NCBI GenBank assembly: GCA_964527315.1
Contig: CAZGOQ010000039.1
Coordinates: forward strand, 1-17,742
Length of the DNA: 17,742 nucleotides
DNA from: HGM13006 sp964527315
GTDB lineage: Bacteria > Bacillota > Clostridia > Oscillospirales > Oscillospiraceae
Direction: 5' to 3'
Shown: positions 13,733-17,742 of the stretch, piece after piece
Position numbering within the stretch: position 1 is the stretch's first letter
How the letters are laid out: the number at the start of each line of letters is the position of its first letter
Notes under the pieces: model-generated
The model's input: the letters and a program-made list of their open reading frames with translations, nothing else
Database searches by the model: none
What the model was told of the DNA's origin: nothing
Made by a program: the position numbers and the translations under genes

Positions 13733-14347
13733 ATGGGGGCGGGAAGGGTGACACAAAAGAAATCACAGGATAAAGAGGAACAACCGAAGCGCCGCCGCGG
13801 CGGCCAGCCGGGAAACCAGAACGCCAGGGGCCACGGAGCGCCGCGAGGGAACACGAACGCAGAGACGCACGGCGCATACTCCCGGACGCGGTGGGAGCGT
13901 CTGACGCCGGAACAACGGGCAGAGATCGAGGCCTTGACGATGGATTTTCAATCCAACGCTGAATATATGTTGAAGAAACTCCAAGCGAAGAGGACGGATC
14001 TTGAACAGCGTATTACCGCGCTTCAGGATGTGGAAGATGATACGCTTTACCTAGATCGCGTTACTACTATGCAAACCCCGGAGGGGGAGAAGATCAACGA
14101 GTATGCAAATAAATCTACAGCGTTTTCCCGGCGCATGATCCTGGAGGCGGAGCTTAACCGCCTCGATGGTCGAATCTTGAAGTTGGTGGATAGCATCAAA
14201 AGCGCAAAAGCAGAGCAGGAGCGGCTTGATATAGAGCGGGAGCGGCTGCGGTTTTATAAGCAGCGTGCAGCAGGCGTTTTTAATGTGGATGAAAACGGAG
14301 AGATTATTGCGGCAGATGAAGAGGATGAAATCATATACGATCTATGA
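13733..14347 (+). CDS. terS: Terminase small subunit-like protein
   Basis: 204 aa from the ATG at 13733; a GTG at 13748 is an alternative start because neither has an ideal ribosome site. RRRGGQPGNQNARGHGAPRG then NTNAETHGAYSR is the glycine/asparagine repeat typical of Firmicutes phage TerS proteins, followed by coiled-coil helices (EYMLKKLQAKRTDLEQRI, and KAEQERLDIERERLRFYKQ near 165-185). TerS recognises phage DNA for packaging. The usual N-terminal HTH is not seen, and no large terminase gene follows. A terS without other packaging genes is a feature of phage-inducible islands. It could also be the broken edge of a prophage late operon. Confidence 0.75.
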   Translation: MGAGRVTQKKSQDKEEQPKRRRGGQPGNQNARGHGAPRGNTNAETHGAYSRTRWERLTPEQRAEIEALTMDFQSNAEYMLKKLQAKRTDLEQRITALQDVEDDTLYLDRVTTMQTPEGEKINEYANKSTAFSRRMILEAELNRLDGRILKLVDSIKSAKAEQERLDIERERLRFYKQRAAGVFNVDENGEIIAADEEDEIIYDL

Positions 14348-14353
14348 ATATAC

Positions 14354-14386
14354 AGCACCCGCTCGGATTTCTTCCGGGCGGGTGTT
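14354..14386 (+). terminator. Hairpin terminator between convergent genes
   Basis: AGCACCCGCTCGG (14354-14366) pairs with CCGGGCGGGTGTT (14374-14386) with two G-U pairs and a short ATTTCTT loop, followed by CTATT. It lies 7 bp after the terS stop and before the convergent 71-aa gene, so it probably terminates terS and may also stop the leftward transcript. The T-run is weak. Confidence 0.7.
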
Positions 14387-14418
14387 CTATTACAGGGCGG
14401 GCGGATCGCCCGCGGGGG

Positions 14419-14634
14419 TTAGGCGGTGATTGCGTCGATCTCGGCTTGTTCGATCTCGTTCCAGTTCATAAAGCCGGCGTTTACAATCCGTTCTTCAATG
14501 TCTGCCAGGAAAAGCGCCGCCTCCGGGGTCAAATCGCGGTCACGCATGAACGCGGCGCACATTCTCCGAAGATAGCCCGGCGCGGCCTGTTTCGTGATAA
14601 CGGAGCCGGGGACCGTGATGACGTATTGCTTCAT
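14419..14634 (-). CDS. Hypothetical 71-aa accessory protein
   Basis: MKQYVITVPGSVITKQAAPG at the N-terminus, then MCAAFMRDRDLTPEAALFLA and FMNWNEIEQAEIDAITA. No family recognised. AGGAGG lies 8 bp before the ATG, so it is very likely expressed. It is the last gene of the leftward module and follows the J-domain gene by about 110 bp without its own recognisable promoter. Confidence 0.7.
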   Translation of the reverse strand: MKQYVITVPGSVITKQAAPGYLRRMCAAFMRDRDLTPEAALFLADIEERIVNAGFMNWNEIEQAEIDAITA

Positions 14635-14745
14635 TGTGTCGTCCTCCTTTCGGTTTGTTGTTGGTGTTTCCTCGTCCTCTGCGTTTAACGGGCTTGGAAC
14701 CGTCCGCCGGAGCGGGCCGCATTACGGGGGACGGCGGGCGGCGGG

Positions 14746-15225
14746 TTAGGCCGCCGTTATGTCGTCGTCGTTCTTCTTGATAAGGGTGGAGCCGTATTTT
14801 TCGCGGATGTAACCCATGGACTTGTTCCCGCGGTAGCTCTTGGGCGCGGCGTCGGCGGGGTGCCAATACCAAAGCTTTTTCTTGCTGGCCCAGCGGCAAC
14901 CGGCAGCCTTTAGGGCGTCCTTGTTATCGCGTGTGTTGCCGCCAATCCAGAGCCAGGAACCGCAAAGCTCGATTTCCAGACCGTCCAGCTTTATAAGCTC
15001 TTCGATGATGTGGATAAACTCGGCGGCGGTCTCGTGCTTCTGGTATTCCTCGGAGTGGGTGGAATTGTAGCCGGCCAAAAGTTCGGCGTGACGCTGTTCA
15101 TACTCGGCGTTTATCGCCTTCATGGTTTCCAGATCGCCGCCGCGGTCGGGGTGGTGGATCATGGCAAGCCGCCGGTATTCCCTTTTTAGCTCGTCCAGGG
15201 TGTTGCAGTTGGTGAAGTAACGCAT
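14746..15225 (-). CDS. J-domain (DnaJ-like) protein
   Basis: 159 aa. The N-terminal J domain (residues about 1-45) has LDELKREYRRLAMIHHPDRG with the essential HPD motif at 25-27, which stimulates Hsp70/DnaK ATPase. The rest lacks Gly/Phe and zinc-finger regions. Instead it has a domain with ELCGSWLWIGGNTRDNKDAL and CRWASKKKLWYWHPADAAPK, frequently seen in proteins of Firmicutes plasmids and phages. GGAGG lies 8 bp before the ATG. A 6-bp inverted repeat (ACATAC 15251-15256, GTATGT 15264-15269) in the short leader may be an operator. It may recruit host DnaK for replication or assembly of the element or its helper; that is inference. Confidence 0.88.
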   Translation of the reverse strand: MRYFTNCNTLDELKREYRRLAMIHHPDRGGDLETMKAINAEYEQRHAELLAGYNSTHSEEYQKHETAAEFIHIIEELIKLDGLEIELCGSWLWIGGNTRDNKDALKAAGCRWASKKKLWYWHPADAAPKSYRGNKSMGYIREKYGSTLIKKNDDDITAA

Positions 15226-15288
15226 TTTTTTATCCTCCAGATTGTATTTTACATACGGTTAGAGTATGTTATATTTTTGAGGGCTGGT

Positions 15289-15486
15289 TTATAAGCCCTC
15301 TTTTTTGATGGATTCAATGCCGCGCCGGAAAATATCACTTGTGCCGATTTTACCCCGCAGGCTCTCGACGTATTCGATGAGTTCTGCATCTTCGATCTTG
15401 CGGAGATTGACTTGATAGGCTTTGTAAGTCTTCTGCTTCCAGCGCTGCTTTACCTCGCTGCTTGTGGTTGTCTTGCGCTTCGCTAT
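15289..15486 (-). CDS. RHH-like small regulator with apparent ATA start
   Basis: A 65-aa reading frame with an RHH pattern: strand YKAYQVNLRK, helix EDAELIEYVESL, turn GKIGTS and helix DIFRRGIESIKKEG. Related element proteins begin M-A-x-K-x-T-T-S-S-E-V-K, and here the equivalent first codon is ATA (15486-15484), 9 bp after a strong GGAGG. Upstream in frame there is a TAA with no ATG, GTG or TTG before it. Either AUA is used, which would make expression low, or a start mutation has silenced the gene. The family assignment is fairly secure, activity is not. Confidence 0.65.
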   Translation of the reverse strand: MAKRKTTTSSEVKQRWKQKTYKAYQVNLRKIEDAELIEYVESLRGKIGTSDIFRRGIESIKKEGL

Positions 15487-15612
15487 TGACTTTCGCCTCC
15501 TTCGGGTATATTATTAACGCAGGAGGGCGGTCAACCGGTGCTAGCGGTTGGCGGTCATCTCCGGGAAAGTTGGAAATGTGAAATGCCGCTTCTCGCTAGG
15601 GCTGGGGGGCGG

Positions 15613-15696
15613 CTATTTCCTTCGGCCTATATCAAAGCCGAGCTTGATAGCCGCAATAATGAGCGTAAGTAACAGGATTGCCGCCTCGATGCTCAT
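15613..15696 (-). CDS. 27-aa single-pass membrane peptide, toxin/holin-like
   Basis: MSIEAAILLLTLIIAAIKLG then FDIGRRK: one hydrophobic helix (residues about 4-21) with a basic tail, resembling the holin-like toxin peptides of Firmicutes type I systems. The start at 15696 has AGGAGG (15705-15710) 8 bp upstream, stronger than anything supporting the longer frame to 15807. A strong promoter (15779-15807) drives a leader of about 75 nt. In that leader CCTCC (plus 15723-15727) can pair with the ribosome site (plus 15705-15709), hiding it. It could also simply be a small membrane anchor. Confidence 0.6.
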   Translation of the reverse strand: MSIEAAILLLTLIIAAIKLGFDIGRRK

Positions 15697-15778
15697 CGGC
15701 TTCGCCTCCTTGGTGTTACCCCGGAGGATTGGCCCCGCCTCTCTTGCGGCCTTCGGGGTTGTCCCCGTTGGCAATGCC

Positions 15779-15807
15779 AAAATAGCACGGGGCTTTGAGT
15801 ATGTCAA
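15779..15807 (-). promoter_or_regulatory. Strong leftward promoter of the membrane-peptide module
   Basis: On the minus strand a perfect TTGACA (plus 15802-15807), 17-bp spacer, then TATTTT (plus 15779-15784). An A-tract just upstream could act as an UP element. It would transcribe the 27-aa peptide gene and possibly the RHH, J-domain and 71-aa genes. Confidence 0.8.
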
Positions 15808-15831
15808 GCACTTTTTTCGTGTCTCGCAACG

Positions 15832-15860
15832 TTACCCCCTAAAGGGGGTAAAATTTTTTT
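15832..15860 (+). terminator. Rightward rho-independent terminator without an obvious gene
   Basis: TTACCCCC (15832-15839), loop TAAA, GGGGGTAA (15844-15851), then AA and seven T's (15854-15860). The T-run is only on the plus strand, so it ends rightward RNA. The nearest upstream rightward gene is terS, more than 1.4 kb away, so it may terminate an RNA antisense to the leftward module. Confidence 0.8.
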
Positions 15861-15998
15861 CGGTCGCCGTCTGCCTGGGGTGCCCGCTGGAGCGCCGCGC
15901 AGATCCTGCCGGCGGCCAGACCGGCGAGGAGCAGCGCCCGCCGGAGTGTTCCAGGACGCGCCGCCGATCCGGCCAGAGGACGCGCAACGCGCGAGAGT

Positions 15999-16052
15999 GA
16001 TATAACACGCGGGCAACGCATCACCAACGCGCCGCCCGCGTGTTACCATATC
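15999..16052. repeat. Palindromic hairpin with 12-bp perfect arms
   Basis: TAACACGCGGGC (16003-16014) and GCCCGCGTGTTA (16034-16045) are perfect reverse complements around a 19-nt loop. With a small bulge, outer GATAT (15999-16003) can also pair with ATATC (16048-16052). No T-run follows, so it is not a standard terminator. Confidence 0.7.
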
Positions 16053-16142
16053 CGCGCCGCCGTGATTCCTGGCGGCCACGGTCCCCGCCACGGCGGCCAG
16101 CTATGGCGCCGCCGTCAAAATGTCCAGGGCCGCGCCGATCCT

Positions 16143-16374
16143 GCCCGCCGTCCAGGTCGCCGGAGGGTTTTACGCGCACGGTCTGGTTTAGATATACCTG
16201 GGATATATACTCCCCCTTAATCCCCCAAAGGCAAATTGCACAACGCCGCCGGAATGGTCTAGGACCGCGCCGGCGGTGTTCGTCATTTTGACGGAATGGG
16301 GGTTAGGGGGAGATTTATATATACCTGGAATCCTGTACCGCGCGCGTAAATCCCTCCGGCGCTGGGCGATGGGC
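16143..16374. repeat. Large imperfect inverted repeat enclosing another hairpin
   Basis: The left arm (16143-16226) and right arm (16298-16374) are imperfect reverse complements. Matching blocks include CGCCGGAGGG (16158-16167) with CCCTCCGGCG (16352-16361), TTTACGCGC with GCGCGTAAA, the ATATACCT/AGGTATAT region, and CTCCCCCT with AGGGGGAG. The 71-nt centre holds a second hairpin (GCCGCCGG near 16243 with CCGGCGGT near 16270) and GGTC-TAG-GACC. RNA from either strand would fold into a rod of about 230 nt. Confidence 0.7.
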
Positions 16375-16618
16375 AAACTTCCGGCGGAATTTCTTCCGGC
16401 TTTTGTGCAGCTTGCCAACCGCCCGCCGCAGCCGCCCGCCTACCCTGCCGCCGCCCTGGGCCGATGCCGAGCCGGAGCCGTGATCCCTGGGCCGCCGTCC
16501 TGATACTCGCCGCCTCACCGCCACGCCTCCAGCAGGAATCCGGCCACCGCCGCACCACCTCCGCCCGCCGCCGGTGGCCGGCGGTCGCGGTCCCCGCCTG
16601 CCCAGCCGCCCGCCGCGC

Positions 16619-16705
16619 CGCAAAACCTGGGGCGGCTTTTTTGAGGCGCAAAACCTGGGGCGGCATGTTGAGGCGGGCCGCAAACCTGGACGCAAAACCT
16701 GGGGC
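16619..16705. repeat. Repeats of CGCAAAACCTGGGGCGG
   Basis: Two identical 17-bp copies at 16619-16635 and 16647-16663, in tandem units of 28 and 27 bp ending TTGAGG. Degenerate copies are at 16679-16690 (CCGCAAACCTGG) and 16691-16705 (CGCAAAACCTGGGGC). No coding explanation was seen. Confidence 0.75.
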
Positions 16706-16789
16706 AAAAGTCTGCCGGACTTTTTGACGGCGTTTTGATCCAGACCGGGGCCGCTGCCGGTCCCCGCCGCCAGCCGTCCGAGCCGCCGA

Positions 16790-17010
16790 CCTTGGCCAGC
16801 TCCACCGCCGCACCAACGCCGCCCGCCGGCCTTGGCCAGCTCCACCGCCGCACCACCGCCGCCCGCATGCCCTGCTACCGCCGCGGCCACGCGCCGCCCG
16901 CCTGCCCTGCCACCGCCGCGGCCACGCGCCGCCCGCCTGCCCTGCCGCAGCCACCGCCGCACCACCGCCGCCCGCCTACCCTGACAGCCACCGCCGCACC
17001 CCCGCCGACG
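16790..17010. repeat. GC-rich imperfect tandem repeats of 33-41 bp
   Basis: At least six units share ACCGCCGC followed by CGCCGCCCGCC. Unit anchors (ACCGCCGC) lie at 16804, 16844, 16877, 16912, 16953 and 16990, so spacings are 40, 33, 35, 41 and 37 bp. The 35-bp units at 16877 and 16912 are identical, and the CTTGGCCAGC-containing units at 16791 and 16831 are nearly so. Related single copies occur near 16430 and 16542. Unit lengths that are not multiples of three argue against a repetitive protein. Confidence 0.75.
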
Positions 17011-17245
17011 GGCCGGCGGGGGCCGATCCTCGCGCCCTCGCGCCCGTGCCATGGTATCACGCACGCCATCACGCGCCCGCCGGCGCGGTCAAGGTACTGC
17101 GGAGCGAAGAAAGCGGTGCGGGTAGCCGAGCCCCAGGGTTGGCCTAGAAATATAGAATTTTTTTCATGTAGAGTTCCTGGGATTTTTTAGGAGGGTGGGT
17201 GCAAAAAATGGAAGCTCATCATTTGTGATGCTTCCGTGGATAAAA

Positions 17246-17269
17246 GTTTTCCCTTATTTTTTCCCTTTA
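17246..17269. promoter_or_regulatory. Candidate integrase arm-type site, right copy
   Basis: Matches 4485-4508 at 23 of 24 bases in direct orientation (GTTTTCCCTTAT then TTTTTCCCTTTA). It lies 117 bp before the attR core. In the excised circle, the two copies would flank the joined att core at unequal distances, as in lambda-type attP regions. Confidence 0.6.
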
Positions 17270-17351
17270 GATTTTTTCTTTCAGTTGTGTTGGCTCTCTC
17301 TAGCATGGAAAAAAGTGCTTGATTTTAGCGGCTTTGCAAGATTTGGTTTAT

Positions 17352-17381
17352 CGCTATTTCACCCTGTTATTTGAAATAGCG
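17352..17381. repeat. 10-bp inverted repeat beside attR
   Basis: CGCTATTTCA (17352-17361) and TGAAATAGCG (17372-17381) are perfect reverse complements around a 10-nt spacer, ending 4 bp before the attR core. Its place suggests a binding site for the integrase, excisionase or another att-region protein, or a hairpin ending RNA from the element. Confidence 0.6.
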
Positions 17382-17385
17382 TCAA

Positions 17386-17410
17386 TTCAAGTCCCGCCTC
17401 GCGCACCAAA
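17386..17410. other. attR core (right 25-bp direct repeat)
   Basis: Exact copy of 4404-4428, beginning TTCAAGTCCCGCC and ending GCGCACCAAA, without the rest of a tRNA upstream. This identifies the right end of the integrated element. Confidence 0.95.
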
Positions 17411-17416
17411 CCAGTA

Positions 17417-17468
17417 TAATCCGAACCCGTTTCCGATCGGAGACGGATTCGGATTATTGCTTTTCTTT
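17417..17468 (+). terminator. Displaced native tRNA-Leu terminator
   Basis: TAATCCGAA (17417-17425) pairs with TTCGGATTA (17448-17456). CCGTTTC (17427-17433) pairs with GAGACGG (17440-17446) inside it, and a T-rich tail follows. It starts 6 bp after the attR core, so before integration it lay directly behind the tRNA. The rest of the gap to the next gene (17469-17576) shows no supported gene. Confidence 0.75.
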
Positions 17469-17576
17469 GAGCGATACGAGGACACACACTTCCGCAACGG
17501 CGTCATCAAACGGCCGACATCGAAACCGAGAGGGCCGAGGAAACCAAAGAAATCTAAATGATAGGAGAATACGAAC

Positions 17577-17742
17577 ATGAAGCCGATTCTTTCCTGCAAG
17601 TTCAACATGGACACCGCATGCGTGGAGCTGCGGTTCCTCGATGGCACGATGCTTGCCATCGACACCATCGCCGTGGAGGACGAGGTTGCCGCCAATATGT
17701 ACGAGCGGTCGGAGCTGGATTACTTGATCTATAATGATCCGC
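17577..17742 (+). CDS. Small conserved protein (DUF6061-like), cut by window end
   Basis: At least 55 codons, beginning MKPILSCKFNMDTACVELRF and continuing with DGTMLAIDTIAVEDEVAANM and YERSELDYLIYNDP. This resembles a short Firmicutes family often found in element-associated regions, which I recall as DUF6061; function unknown. TAGGAGA lies about 9 bp before the ATG. The gene is outside attR. Its family association hints that another element may have used the same tRNA, but this cannot be checked here. Confidence 0.72.
   Translation, partial: MKPILSCKFNMDTACVELRFLDGTMLAIDTIAVEDEVAANMYERSELDYLIYNDP

Larger units (their letters stand above)
15861..17245. other. Gene-free GC-rich repeat region
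   Basis: No protein gene could be supported here. The tract is extremely rich in CCGCC and GCCGCC. The open frames on both strands are low-complexity Arg/Gly/Ala/Pro with no ribosome sites and no recognisable domains. A motif of the type TGTCCAGGGCCGCGCCGATCC recurs with changes near 15943, 16119 and 16250. Specific inverted and tandem repeats are listed separately. From about 17140 on, the composition changes to T-rich DNA leading to the right end. Candidate explanations are a structured noncoding RNA, a regulatory or replication region, or expanded repeat DNA. Confidence 0.7.
4404..17410. mobile_element. Integrated phage-like element (candidate satellite or deleted prophage)
   Basis: Bounded by two exact 25-bp copies of the tRNA-Leu 3' end (4404-4428 and 17386-17410), so one excised unit would be about 12,982 bp. 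The integrase lies next to attL and reads toward it, the usual arrangement for tRNA-targeting phages and islands. Contents are integrase, repressor, excisionase-like protein, a complete replication/recombination operon, an ArpU-like regulator, a TerS-like protein and accessory genes. No large terminase, portal, capsid, tail (except a broken tape-measure fragment), lysis or conjugation genes were found. It could be a phage-inducible-island type satellite or a prophage that lost its morphogenesis genes. Confidence 0.93.

Noticed and set aside
14540..14899. Leftward 119-aa frame overlapping the J-domain and 71-aa genes
   Set aside because: It covers parts of two better genes in another frame, is Arg-rich and lacks a ribosome site. 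The internal MRPAPADGSKPVKRR start also lacks one.
16790..17010. CRISPR-like array
   Set aside because: Unit length varies (33-41 bp), there are no unique spacers between constant repeats, and no cas genes are present.
16283..17064. Long leftward open frames (16283-16954 and 16315-17064) of 223 and 249 aa
   Set aside because: Two overlapping frames are open at once, both Arg/Gly/Ala low complexity, with no ribosome site and no domain. Stop codons are simply rare in this GC-rich DNA, and repeat units are not multiples of three.
16735..17190. Rightward 151-aa Pro/Ala/Arg-rich open frame
   Set aside because: It lies over the same GC-rich repeats, has no ribosome site and no recognisable domain.
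17319..17561. 80-aa frame spanning attR
   Set aside because: It crosses the att core and the native terminator hairpin, starts inside the element's AT-rich end and has no ribosome site. The C-terminal half could be residue of a host frame but nothing supports it.

Overview
The window looks like the chromosome of a moderately GC-rich Clostridia-type Firmicute, probably an Oscillospiraceae-like gut anaerobe. This is inferred from gene content (formate-THF ligase, GTP-dependent PEP carboxykinase), AGGAGG-type ribosome sites and phage-type gene families; no database search was possible.

Layout. 1-4338 is core chromosome on the + strand: fhs, a dTMP-kinase-like gene, pckG, and the promoter of a tRNA. 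4339-4426 is tRNA-Leu(CAG). The last 23 bases of this tRNA plus two downstream A's (4404-4428) recur exactly at 17386-17410. These 25-bp repeats bound an integrated element of about 12.98 kb. The native chromosome resumes after 17410 with a terminator and the start of a small conserved gene cut by the window end.

The element. A tyrosine integrase and a phage-type repressor read leftward (6419-4517) from a strong promoter. Divergently, a rightward early operon (6596-10987) encodes a small HTH protein, an excisionase-like protein, a winged-helix protein, a replisome organizer with an apparent intragenic iteron origin, a DnaC/DnaI-type helicase loader, a YqaJ exonuclease, RecT and a PD-(D/E)XK nuclease. 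Next come a frameshifted, truncated tail tape-measure gene (11002-11820), a leftward set of small accessory genes (12773-11828), and a ribbon-helix-helix (RHH) regulator gene. Three operator-like repeats exactly 34 bp apart sit between the two divergent promoters there. An ArpU-like late regulator and a terminase-small-subunit-like gene (13289-14347) follow, but no large terminase, portal, capsid, tail or lysis genes. A second leftward module (15807-14419) encodes a 27-aa membrane peptide with a toxin-like leader, an RHH protein whose only plausible start is ATA, a J-domain protein and an unknown 71-aa protein.

From about 15861 to 17245 there is a gene-free, very GC-rich tract. It contains a roughly 80-bp-arm inverted repeat enclosing another hairpin, a 12-bp-arm palindrome, and at least two families of imperfect repeats. 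Near both ends lies an almost identical 24-bp site in direct orientation, a good candidate for integrase arm-type binding.

Interpretation. Integrase, repressor and excisionase handle maintenance and excision. The replication/recombination operon would replicate the excised form. A late-type regulator and TerS without any virion genes fit either a phage-satellite (PICI-like) island or a heavily deleted prophage. The orderly regulatory sequences favour a selected element; the broken tape-measure gene shows that at least one deletion or recombination has happened.
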